Positions 1-21,622 of a stretch of 64,000 bases of DNA are shown in pieces (position 1 is the first letter of the stretch; every line of letters begins with the position of its first letter). The notes beneath the pieces were generated by a model. It saw only the letters and a program-made list of their open reading frames with translations. It was not told where the DNA came from and did not search any database. The position numbers and the translations under genes are program-made. The DNA lies in contig JADHZB010001798.1 of NCBI GenBank assembly GCA_015657535.1, positions 29,547 to 93,546 of the forward strand, given 5' to 3'. This stretch comes from Nephromyces sp. MM_2019. Taxonomy: Eukaryota > Apicomplexa > Aconoidasida > Nephromycida.

Positions 1-886
1 CAACATTCCAAAGTTATTAGGACACTCTAAAATCATCAACAGCTTTGCCGACTTTGCTCCTCTCTTGCTTAAACTTTCAATACTTGAGATATTCGGAAGT
101 GATCTATCAACTTTCTATAGCCATTCTCATTTAATTTAAGTGATTCTATTAAGTGTCCCGTAAAATGCTAAGCAGTAGCAAGCTGCGATTTTTAGTAATA
201 TCTCGCATATATGCTATTATGGCTCCTCTTTTTAAGTTTGCATGCGCTTACACTTTACGCTCTGTGCTGTGCCGAGAGTTAGCTTGCAAGGCTTTCTACA
301 ATTTGTGTTATTAGCTGCTTATCATGGTGTGAGCCTTTAGCGCAGCATGTTGCATTAGCACAGTATGAAAAAGTGAGTCGGTTTCGATACGTTACAATCA
401 TTCTCAGCAGCTTCTGCTCTGATATTTCTATATGGAGCTCTGTATATTTCCCAGTTAAAAGAATAACAGCCAAGCAAATAGCTTAAGGCGATTCATGCAT
501 TATAGTTTGTGTCATACATAACGCCTAGCAGTCTCAGTTATCCTTATACAGCTACTGATAGGCCCAATACATCCTAGTGTAGTTCACGCCTCCTTAGCTA
601 AGCAGGGTTGCCTAAACCCAGTGCCAGTCTCTGCTGGCATATATATCGATGCCGTATCTACGATTTCATTACGTCCTCACCAGCCTTACGACTGCATGCT
701 CAGCCGCACCGCGCGAACTCAAAAAATTCTGTCGAACAAACATTGAGTGCTGAATTAATTGAAACAGCCATAACTATGTCGATTTTATGGCTTTACAGCT
801 TTGAGATGACGCAAAACCATGCGTAAGATTATGGATGGATTAAAAATCTTCATTCTATAAATTCTGTTTAATTTTTTCTTTCGCAG
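1..886. other. No gene recognised
   Basis: I see no frame here with homology or convincing splice-site support. A good donor-like GTAAGA lies near 823 after an open + strand frame (608-822), but its phase does not fit the next candidate exon at 887. It may be 5' sequence of the tentative gene that follows, or intergenic DNA. No tRNA or rRNA was recognised. Confidence 0.4.
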
Positions 887-2953
887 CAAGATATTCTTTG
901 TCGAATTTTAGTGGAGAGCAGTGGATTTGTTAGGAAGCCTCTCTACATCCTGAAAGGGTTAGACTCCGTGAGTTTATGAAATTTGTGGCCATAAATACAA
1001 GTAGCAACTGCTCTTTACTACACGAAGTTAGAAATATTTTTTGCAGCTTTCTTTTCGTCTGAAACGGAAGTTTAATGCTCTATTACTTACCACTTGTGTA
1101 GATATCTGTATACTAAGTGGGGAGCTGCACTAACAAGCAGGTTTAACCGATGAAACTGTCGCGGCAGCGTAGGCTAGGCTCTGCACTACCATCTTGCAAC
1201 CATGCTCCAGGCGGCTAATATATGCAGCCTTACGTAGCTATTTTTGCATATGTATCACATTTAATCTTTTGCCTTCTTTGTGCCCGCTATCCCTAAAGCG
1301 GCCTACGAATGCCAACTATGCCACCTGCCTATGCTACCGCCTTATCTAATGTCTACGCTCAAACAATTTGCACATTGAGGCTTTCTTGGGAAACTTACGT
1401 CTTTTTTGAGGTATGCACTTAGCAGTTTACCCTGTCTTCCGCTAATATCTGCAACTCAGAGCGCAGGGGTTTGTGTAGCGCCTAGTTTTTAAGGGTTATC
1501 TTGAATTGTACCATTAGCTGAAGCATTTACCTAAAAATTTTTTTACTTTTTTTGTAAGAAAATGCAACGGATCTTTTAGCAGCGCATAATTATTGCCAGG
1601 TTGGTTCTGTGTGGTTGACATGAGCATTGCGCTAATTTGGAAGAAATGATGCGTTTTATTTCGTGATGAGATTCCTGCAAGATGCCAATATTTGCCCCAC
1701 CGCTTGATTTCTCCTTTTGATGCTGCACCCTGTGGGAGAATACAAATTCAAAATAGCATAAGTGTATAGTACAATATCTCTGGCTTAGACAGGTCGTTAT
1801 CTCTATTTGATGACTATTTTACGTTGGTACCACTTCTTGCGCTGCTACGAGCCATGATATTTCGTGGCCCTGCTAATCTTTTGAAAATGTGTCACTTCCT
1901 ATGACTTCTTGGCTTGGTTTTTATTTGTTTGAATGTGCGCTTTTAGATATTGTTGGGATGTGTCTGCCGCATGCCGAATTTGCATACTGTCCTCTCGTTT
2001 TGGGGGCTGGTATTATGTGTTTAACTTGCAAATTTTTCCAAAATAAAACTATCTCTGGCCTATTATCCCCAGCAGATTCCTTTGCCAATGTTGTTTGTTT
2101 CTTTTCACAGAGCTATGGAAGATATCAATTCTTGCGTTTGTTCATTTATCCGGGACGTCGTGGGCAAGCTATATGGCGCTATTGCCACGTCCCAGAACTT
2201 GAGTGTCCAAAGCGATTTAGGGGATGTTGAGCCACTGAGCCAATTTTCAGAGAGCCTAAATCCTCTTCCGAGTTTACCAACTGGGCAACTACTATTCGTC
2301 TTTGCCTTGCTTTTGGTGATGTACCTTTCAATGCTTAATGGTAGGCATAGAGGGATGACAGGTGGCTGTGCGCCTGAGGGACTTAAAATATTACTTTTTG
2401 CGTATCTTCCTGCTGCTTCTATAATACTGTGATCTGATATCACATGAGGGGGAGAAGTTTCTATAGTTAGATTATATTTCAATTCGTGGATTTTACTACG
2501 TTGCATTCATATGCATTGCCTTACTTTGATGCTTTGGTAACATGACAAGTTCGCTATACGCCATGTAGATAAAAGACATGGGTGCTTTGTGCCAAAAATC
2601 CTAAATCAGAAACCAAAGTTTCGCCAGATTTTATATATTCTGAATCAGAAAATCTTCTGGCTGATTAAGTGATTGCATGGTTTGCTATTGTGAAATGACC
2701 TCTGCCCGTAAGATGACTATTTGCAAACTTTAGCACTTCCTGTCTCGCTACTTTTGGATGAAAAATCCTTGCCAAATGTCTAAAGTTCTTATGATAGCAT
2801 ACTGAATAAGTAAATTTATATTATCGACAATAGTTTTTGATGTTTTTTATTTTGGGGATCTTTTAATGCATGGTGAATCATCATTACACCGTTGCTTACT
2901 TGCTGTCACCTTCTGATGCAGTTAATCATCTCTGGTCTTGTATTTTACCTGCT
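887..2953 (+). CDS. Tentative small-exon gene, possible membrane protein, 5' end unknown
   Basis: I do not recognise this product. Several + strand frames are bounded by good splice sites. Exon 887-967 (27 codons) follows a pyrimidine-rich acceptor and ends at a GTGAGT donor. Exon 1047-1097 joins it in phase after a 79-nt intron. Exon 2111-2340 follows a TTTTCACAG acceptor, is open throughout and contains a hydrophobic segment (LLFVFALLLVMYLSML), a likely membrane helix. A GTAGGC donor at 2341 joins in phase to a second hydrophobic frame starting at 2922 after GATGCAG, with a stop near 3020. The part between 1098 and 2110 is unresolved, so these exons may not all belong to one gene. A different frame around 2956-3044 is also open and could be the true 3' exon. 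Intron lengths near 79 nt match the better supported gene at 4109-5059. Confidence 0.35.
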
Positions 2954-2959
2954 TTGAAC

Positions 2960-4108
2960 TACTTTATTGTCTCGTTTGCCTGTCCTGGCTTTTACACCGT
3001 CATCCAAATCGCCATATAGGAGCGTGCTAGCAGAAAAAGTTTAGTAGTAATGATAGCTGCCGCGTTCAAATTGTTACTGGAATTGAGGATTGTCCAATTT
3101 TTTGCTGAAAATATATAACAGGACTCGGAAGCAGACCGCAACCCACGAAGCAAGTGAAGAAAACATGGGAGAATCAGAATGATAAGTTTCCCGATCAAGA
3201 TGATGATAGGCCTGTATCTTAGTTTTGTTCTTAAAGCAGCGAGGATTTTTTATTTTGCAGAGAAGTGTAATTTGAGCTGTTTGACATGCTGAACTTCTCT
3301 TTACTGCATTTAAAGGGCTTTTAGTCTATTACCCGACTTTCTTTCAGCGCTTTGGATCGTTTTGAAATTGAAATTCTTTTCTAAGACTTCAATTTTTTTG
3401 CCCGTTTTCCTTGGTGTAAAAAATAGCTATTTAATGTAATGGCTTAACGATGTAAATATTATTTAAGGACAAACTCTGTGTAATCCAATATATTTCCGTA
3501 GTACATTAATGGCGAAAGTTTTTACTCTATGAAGCACGCATTTCAGTTGTGTTTTATAGAAATTCTCCACTTTCAAGTGTTAATTCCATGTTGAGGATGT
3601 TGTTTTACTTGCTGAATTCCATTATATTAGCTCGAAACCATTTTTGCTGGAATATTAGAATGAAGGGAAGTGAGTATGGTCTACTATTGTTGTGTTAGTG
3701 GTGTTTGGTACAAAATTTTGTTTCTTTTCTTACGGCAGACTTAGGCGTTTCGTGGCCCCGCTAGTTTCCTATATGGCGAAAACTAATTTATTTATGGCGG
3801 TTATTTTGCGTTAACTTCTTCGTCTTAAATTTTTTTTCTCCTTAGTTGTAAAAATTTGAAATTGCTAAGTTTAGGAATGTTTTTCCAAATTCGTTGTTTT
3901 TTGCTTCCAGTACCTTTTTACTGCTGCTGCTGGGTAAATACGTCAAGTGGCATTCATTATTTAAATTTGAAAGTTGATGCGTGCATATCATACCTTTAGT
4001 GGTTGAATTTTGACCCCTTTTTGACGAGACTGCTGCTGGAAAACGATTTAACACTCTTAAAAAATCTTGTAAATTATTTTTTTGTATTATACTTGTACCT
4101 TGAGGATG
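2960..4108. other. Likely intergenic or 3' sequence, no gene recognised
   Basis: AT-rich sequence with only short frames on either strand. It separates the tentative + strand gene from the 3' end of the minus-strand coiled-coil gene, so the two would be convergent. Nothing else was recognised. Confidence 0.4.
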
Positions 4109-5059
4109 TTAATCTTGGATCTGATTCTGCTTTCTTCGTCCTGGTCCTTTTGCTGCACCAATTTGGGGATAAATAAATGTCCTTGATTTACGTACTACAC
4201 TTCTTGTCTTAACCTTTTCTTCTTCTTCCTGCTCTTTGAGGTAATTGTCCTCATTTTGTATAGCATCAGCCATAGATTCCTACAGATTTAGCAACAACTA
4301 GGGATTATTCAGTTTGTAAATCCTCTATCCCCCGTACCTCTTCCGCTTCAATTTCTTCCAAGTTCCTTTCTTCGCTATTTATTTCCTTTTCCTTCATTTT
4401 GATTGCAGCCGTCTCTTTGCTTTTAAGTTCATTTTCATCCTTTTTATCTTCCCGCATTGCGCTCTTAAGGGTATGCTCACCGCTTTCCGCTCGCTGTTTT
4501 CAATAGTGACATTTGCATTGCTCAAATTATTTTTTGAGTAGCTTCTTATATGTAGTAGGCTGCTTAATGTACCAATTCGGCCATGTGTTTTTTTTCTTGC
4601 ACAGCCGCAATACGGGCATTTTGGGCAGCCACTTTCTCAGCTTCTGCTGCCTCAGCCATCTGAGCTGTGGATAACTCTTGCTCTCTTTGAACCTCTCCTC
4701 CTTCTTTTGCCAGAGCCTCAGCGACACTTCCTAATAGAAGGCAATCGTAGGTAGAATACGGCTGTGCATATCCTCTGGATAAGCGTTATACGCCTGTCTA
4801 TTCGTACCAAGCTTTTCTTCTGCCTTTCCCTGTAACAGCTCATGTTGTAGTTCACTTGAAAGTGTATTGGCGTCCGTGACCACTGACAAAGCTTACCTCG
4901 CCCTGTACCAGTTGCTGTTGCGCACCGCAGCATGGCTTCTGCTCCTTCTGCAGCATGGGGATAATCACCCTGGCTTTAGGCTTTAAATTCTGTGCGGCAC
5001 GGTATTGTAGTTGTCCTTGACTTAAGCCTATTCCACCGTTGGTAATTATCATCAGCCAT
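4109..5059 (-). CDS. Charged coiled-coil protein, small introns
   Basis: Function not recognised. Reading the minus strand, four exons join in phase through short introns: 4882-4808 (start of this exon uncertain), 4730-4573, 4493-4338 and 4279-4109, ending in TAA. Introns are 77, 79 and 58 nt, and all three begin GTAC. The joined frame gives about 185 residues rich in Glu, Lys, Ala and Gln with heptad-like spacing (for example EALAKEGGEVQREQEL), followed by a basic tail ending KGPGRRKQNQIQD. That composition indicates a long alpha-helical coiled coil. The 5' end is unresolved. A good start context (ACCATGG) sits at 5059 and would give an N-terminus MADDNYQR, but the link to 4882 needs an unusually short intron or an exon I could not place. 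It could be a cytoskeletal, inner-membrane-complex or flotillin-like coiled coil. None can be asserted. Confidence 0.6.
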
Positions 5060-8000
5060 GGTAGCAAAAGTTTTAGAGTCTTGGTAGGGTTAGGGACACG
5101 GTAGCCGCAATGATTTGGCCTCATGGATACTATCAAATAATGTAGCAATTTGACCGAAGCCTGTAGGTGCTATAGGAATCAGGGTATACAGAAGTGCACA
5201 CGAAGATTATTTTGCTTCCGAGATTGCCAGTGGAATATTTTCTGGGTATTTAGTATAACACGGCAGTTATAGTCTGTAATGCGAGCGGGTAAAGTTTTTT
5301 CGGGTTATTGCATGGTAACTGTTGCTGCTCCTTGGGACGCGACTCGTTGCCCGTAGATATAGGACTTACATTACAAAAGTGCGTTGGCGCACTTCTATCA
5401 CGGAAAATTCCTTGCAACAGCTAAATTTAATATGCGAGGCCGGAAATTGAGGCTTCTAGTATATGGCTACGTTATGAGGTGAATAATGGAATCAATAATA
5501 TAGAAAAATGTGTAAAGACACCTTTTTCTAATACTGCTTTGATCGTCCCGCGTCAACATGTACGTACACTTCAATTCCTGCTCGAGCTCACGGGCCCGTC
5601 GTACGGCTCAGCGGTAAATTAGTTTGTTGCGCAAGCTCAGTTGGAGAAAAGTAGAAATAATTCAGTCCGCGTCAATTTGATGCAGGAGAATCTGAGTGAA
5701 ACTTGCGTAAAGTGAAACTTGGTTAGCATGTTTCTTGTCGGGTGTACTTGGGGATGCTTCTGCGCCGTTGCCAAGTTGCAATTTATTTACAGCGTTTGTG
5801 ATTTTATAGTGTACCAAGCTGAACTACCTCCGTATAACGTTCTTTCTTTGATACGAAGGTGGTTCAAGTAAGGAATTTGATATGAAAGTGGTTTAAGTGA
5901 GAATTTTTTGACGTGCTGCCATTGGGGTCTTGTGCGGTTCTTGGTATAAAGCGTTAGCGACTAGTACTTGAGCACCTATAGAGATTGGGATACATTAATT
6001 GACGCCGAGTGAACTGGTCGGTGCAGCGAAGCCGAAAAAAATGAGGGGATTGAATGAGCATTGGATCACAACATGTTAGTCCTAGATTCGAGGAATCTGC
6101 TGGATATGTCTTCTAAGATGCAGAGTCTATCTTTCGTTGAGGACCATTCTGCCGACTGTTAAGCAGCAATTGCTAGTACCGCTGTTATGCAGCCATGGAC
6201 TGAGCTCCCTGTCTTGCGTTATTACCGAGTACATGGCACTGGCTATGATATTTCGAGCATTTACTGATTGCCGTAGCGCAGAGTAAGAATCTTTATTATT
6301 AACCTACCTTTGTGACAATTTGGGTAGTGAGGTTTCAGATAAGTTTTTGGAGCGTACGAAGGCCTGTGATGCTTAATAATAGTAGTAAATCATAAAGCAT
6401 AGCCGGATTTCTTATCAAAAGTGTTTTCTTGCGGTAAAAGCTTGCTGCTAGTCGTGGGGTAGTGCAGCATTATTGCCTTGAGGCTAGGTGTTTCACAAAA
6501 TTTGTCAGATTTAGATAATTGGCGGGAAAAAAATTCGAAATGAGTCTTCAGGTGCTTCGTAATGAAAAGGTAACAGTTTATTTAGTAGTAGATTGTACAG
6601 CTCAGCCTTTGAATATAGGACATTTAATGTGAATCATGCTGCTAACCAAATTGCAAGCAGGGGGTAGTTATTTCTTAGCTCAGTTAACCTTGATGTGAAA
6701 TCCACAAGATAGGTTAGGATTCGTACTGTCAAGTTGCAATTTTTTGTATTGCACGCCTTTATTTGCAAGTTTACGGCGACTTCGCAGGAAAATGGCGTGC
6801 AGATTATAGATATTTGCTAATATTTTTTTAGCTAAATAGGCCTCGATTCAAATGCAGCTACTGTCTTTGCGACTAAGACATGTTTCTGCGGAAGCGAAGG
6901 CCCCTAGCGCTTCCGTGGTCGAATAGTTTAAATGTGCTGCTAAGTTGCGAGTGCTCTAGCTGAGCTAACTTCCAGAATGTCTAAGGACCGACACGTACGC
7001 CGCAATTCTCAGCAGCGTTCCTCTCCACGAGAGTGTACCGCAACACCAACTGTGCAAAATAAGATATTGAGAAGGACGCATCATGATACTGTAACAACCT
7101 CCACCATACGCCTTTGTGACAAAATCTGCAAGGAGGAACTTCGTGATCCTTAAGGATATTATAAGCGTGAAAACTTCAGTGTATTTCCACGCCGGACCTC
7201 GGTGCTCATTTATGAGCCTGGGAAGGTATGGTTTGTTACTAAAGAAAATACACTCTTTGGTAGGCAATGCATGAAAATCGACATGCTGCAGAAACAGTGT
7301 CATAGAATAAACTTGAATCAACAAAAAAAAACCAAGATATGCTCAAAGCTAATCTTACTTGAATTTGAAATAATTTCTAGATTCCGTTCCTGCGCTTCAC
7401 GGTGCATATCCCATTCTAATAGGTAAGGTTGGGCGAGGTAAAACCCTTTTTATCGCCTATATTGCATAAAAAGCTGTCGTCACGCACATATTTCAAGCAT
7501 GATTTTGCAGGTACTTTGTAAAATTAAAAAAAGTACTTTCGTCTGCTAGCAGTTGTGATTAATTTTCCGTTGGACTCTGTTTGCAGATTATGTTATCTCC
7601 ACCTCTCCAAATTAGCTGAGATAAAATGTTACTTTATTACATATGAGGGTACGAACGGCTCCAACCTCTCACATTTATACTGGTACATTCACTACGAGGG
7701 GAATGCAGCAATGCAGAGGTACGCAAAATTGTAGCTACCACGAAGGTTTACGAGATTGCTCTAATGCGAATGCAACATGGTCACTAGTCGTTGAAAATAC
7801 TTCGCAGCGACAATGCCAACTAAATCGCGTTGAAATCCAATTACTAGGTAAGCTAGCAATCGAGTCTCGTTACGTCACTGCAGCAAAGCGAGTTTCCTCT
7901 GCATTGCGCAATTATGAAATTTTCTCGGAAGGCATGAAAGGCATTCATAAAACGCAACCCATACGCTTCTAATAATGTACATATACATCATTAATCGTAC

Positions 8001-8779
8001 ATTATTAGGGCCAAACTAAAAGGTTTGCTTTTTTTCTTTATCATTGCTTTTTACTGGGCAATCCAAAGGCTGGATATTCTGTACTATTATACAAGTCGCA
8101 GCTGAATCGCTAACGATCTGTAAAGAGCTGGTGATTGCTTCTAGCATCCACCAGATTTTAGAGTAGGCCTTTTTTTTAATCCCACGCGAATGAGCTTTAT
8201 GTGAATGGGAAGACGGGGCAGATATAGTGGTTCCGCCTCATGCTGGTCTGCACATCAAGCCTATCTCCATATCATGTTGATCTCCACATCAAGCTTATCC
8301 CCACGCCATATTTGAAAATTTTTCTTGCTACACGAGAGTATTAGTATCACACAATAGTGGCCAGCCAGCTATTCAACGTCTTTGCAACTCGTCATTAACC
8401 TATGAAAGGAGGTTAAAAGCTTTACTTATTACCAATTTTCGTCGCAAAGATGTCACAGAGTACGCCTCTAGACGATATGCAGCCTGTAGGAGCGCGTTTT
8501 TTACAAAACTGAAGGCGCAGGCTAGTAGTACAGTTTTTTTTGACAGATTGCACGAGGTTATACCCTTGCGCTGCCTTCTATTCCTTCATCGATAATCTTC
8601 ATCTTCTTTATGTCTCCACTACAGTGTAGCTTCCCATTATCGGCCTACAGTAACATAATGACACGATGGATGACGGGATGCAAGAATGTATTATCACTAG
8701 GTTTTCTCAATTATTAAACGGGGTATAGGAAACGGGAACATCTCACCGATTAGGTACTTCGTTTGGATGATTGCTCATA
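5060..8779. other. Mostly unassigned; a few splice-flanked open frames
   Basis: This stretch lies between the divergent coiled-coil gene and the plastid Cdc48 gene. I could not recognise a product. One + strand frame at 6124-6282 is open between a GATGCAG acceptor and a strong GTAAGA donor and encodes a hydrophobic segment (LLVPLLCSHGLSSLSCV). Another open frame runs 7643-7972 (109 codons with ATG) without homology I recognise. Either could be an exon or chance. The last several hundred bases before 8780 should hold the Cdc48 promoter and 5' UTR, but no motif is evident. Confidence 0.3.
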
Positions 8780-18969
<10,190 letters not shown>

Positions 18970-20142
18970 TAGCCTAGGAACATTCTGTGGCTGAATTTCA
19001 AATTCATATGTGTATGTGTGTGTGTGTGTGTGTGATGGCTTTTGTTCTTTCCAGTCGCTTATGATGTTGCAGCAGTTTCGCGCTCAGCTATCTGATGCTT
19101 CTTCCCCATAAACTAATTTTTCGCCTTTGCTGCCGTGTTTGTGTGGATGTGTGCTATGTGTGTGTCTGTTGTCATTGTTGTCGTTTGATATCGGTCTATG
19201 CGTATGTGTGTGTCTCGTGTGTGTAACTTGTATGTGCGTGTGTATGCGTATCGTGTTTACGTGTGTTGTTTTTCTGCTTCCTCATTTTTTGCAATCTTAT
19301 TCTTTGGATATCGGTCCATGTGTGTATGCTTGTGCTTCCCTCTTTGTAGTTGTAATCTTTTGATATCGTTCTATTCGTGTGTCTCTTGTGTGTGTGTGTA
19401 CTTCCCTGCTTGTCTTCGTGAACTTTTGATATATTTCTGTACCTTTTGTGCCTCCCTAACTTTAATTGTGTATGTGCAATTCATAAAAGCGATGTTTCAT
19501 CCCTCCTAAAGCACCACTGTTTCAACCTGGAAATCCATGTATACCCTATACACACACTAGTTTTTTTTGTGCTATCCATGGAGAAATAGGGCGACGATTA
19601 CTTCTTTTAAGATGCTGCTTGCATACCCACACATACCCTCTCCTTTTCTTGAATAACCCGACTTATTCTTCAACAAAATATACATTTATCGTGTCTTTTA
19701 TACTCTATAAAAACGCTAAAGAAACATGAAGATGGGGCATTTTCAGCTGATAAAGTAGTATCGCTGGAAGAATAGAGGATTAATCTCAGCTTATGGTGAT
19801 TGTATAGAATATCTGCTTCTTTTGCTTCAGCATATCGTGTTTCATAGCTCTAGAAGCTTTATTAAGTATTCTATGCGAAGAATGTTTTTCTGTTTTTTCA
19901 TAATCTTCTTGTGTGCAAAGTGTGTGTGTAGATGAACAAGCATCTTCTTGTATGCGAAGAGAATGTGTAGCTGGGAAAGAGAGTATTCACGAAGATATCA
20001 TATACATAAGGCCAATTCACCTATGAAATAGAGAAAATTTTGTAATGGAAGTTTATATCTTGTGAAGACGATCATTACTCCACTCCCGGATATTCGATGC
20101 TTCCCTCGCGGCACTACAGTGGAAATCATGAGATATCGCGCT

Positions 20143-20275
20143 GTGTGTGTGTGTGTGTGCGTATGTGTGTGGGCGTGTGCGCGTGTGCCCGTGTGCGCGT
20201 GTGTGCGTGTGCGCGTGTGTGCGCGTGTGCGCGTGTGCGCGTGTGTGCGCGTGTGCGCGTGTGTGCGCGTGTGCT
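20143..20275 (+). repeat. (TG)n/(CGTG)n microsatellite
   Basis: Alternating purine-pyrimidine tract made of TG and CG dinucleotides, in the intergenic region between two convergent genes. Such tracts can adopt left-handed Z-DNA; whether this one does is not known. Confidence 0.9.
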
Positions 20276-20724
20276 TCATAGTGAGCTTCGGTGTGTGCCT
20301 CGTGGTGAGCTTCGGTATGTGTGCTCCATGGAGAGCTTCGGAGTGTGCTACTATGTGTTGCAATGTGTGTAACAAGCTGCCATTTTTCTCCAAATTTTAG
20401 GGGGTATAGATACCAAAGAATTTAGGCTAGCGCTGTTAACTCCAGTGTTTTTCCTTTTCTATAAAATCAGATGTTACCTTTGTAAAAACATTCAAATAGT
20501 TGTTTTATCCTTCTCTTTGAGACTCTTCAAGAAGCCTAGAGTCGCCGCATTATCTTTAGACTTGGGCTACTAATTCGATAATATATATATATGTCTTTGA
20601 AGATTATCATTAAGGTCTCTCGGCTAAGAAATCCCATCTTCAAATTGAGTTGCTTAGTGCAAAAATTCGATAAAATCAGCATCATACGAGCGACTTGTAG
20701 ACTACCCCAGCAGTTCACAGATAA

Positions 20725-21145
20725 TGCACACACGTAAAACCAACAGTGAAACACACCGATCCGCACAAAAATGAGCGCACACACACCAACAGACAGATAC
20801 ACCAACAGTCAAACACACCCCACTATGCACCAACACGCGCACACACACCAACAAGTGCACACACACCAACAGACAGATACACCAACAGTCAAACACACCC
20901 CACTATGCACCAACACGCGTACACACACCAACGAGCGCACACACACCAACAGACAAATACACCAACAGTCAAACACACCCCACTATGCACCAACACGCGC
21001 ACACACACCAACGAGCGCACACACACCAACGAGCGCACACACACCAACAGACAGATACACAAACAGTCAAACACACCCCACTATGCACCAACACGCGCAC
21101 ACACACCAACAGACAGATACACCAACAGTCAAACACACACAAACA
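20725..21145 (-). repeat. CA-rich minisatellite, units about 60-70 nt
   Basis: Five or so copies of a unit containing AGACAGATACACCAACAGTC and CCCCACTATGCACCAACACG, with variable numbers of a short CACACACACCAACGAGCG module between them. Located just beyond the 3' end of the aspartyl-tRNA synthetase gene. Open frames across it on both strands are repeat artefacts. Confidence 0.9.
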
Positions 21146-21622
21146 CTGTTAGAATTTTACACACTGATTGAGAGCGAGCAATCTATATTTCAATTGAAGA
21201 GAACCTTAAAAAGTGCGCGAAGTATTACTAAGAAGCCGCAATTAACGACTTAAGTCAAACATTAACGGAGATTTTCCAGTCAACATCATCAACGAGCTTC
21301 TTCGCTTCATCTTCAGGTAAAGCCTATCTTTGCCTATCGATGAGCTACAGCCTTTGGGCTCGCATGTTTCTGCCTATTAACAAGCACTAGCTGGGCATCC
21401 CCACGAGTTTGCGTGTGTGTGTGGATATTACTTTAGGTGTGCGTGCGGGTATTTGCGGCAATGCCTTCAGCTGTGTGGCAATGGCCTCACCTATGTGTAG
21501 AGATTCCTTTAGGTTTTTGTGTGTGGGCGTGTACGTCTGCGTGGAGATGACTTCACTTTCGCTTATGCGGGAATGCCTTCACACGTGTGTGTGAACTTAA
21601 CGATCATCTTATTGGCAGCAAC

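Larger units (their letters stand above)
18970..21622. other. Convergent intergenic region, repeat-rich
   Basis: Lies between the 3' ends of the Cdc48 gene (+) and the aspartyl-tRNA synthetase gene (-). It begins with TG-rich sequence (19010-19480), holds the TG/CG tract at 20143-20275, and then changes to CA-rich minisatellite at 20725-21145. The switch from TG to CA on the + strand marks the boundary between the two transcription units. No gene was seen. Confidence 0.6.

Noticed and set aside
2105..2506. 133-codon minus-strand frame
   Set aside because: It is the antisense of the better supported + strand exon 2111-2340 and lacks splice sites or homology.
20725..21145. TG/CA-rich repeats considered as telomeric or subtelomeric DNA
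   Set aside because: Units are 60-70 nt composites, not short telomere units, and they lie between two ordinary genes.
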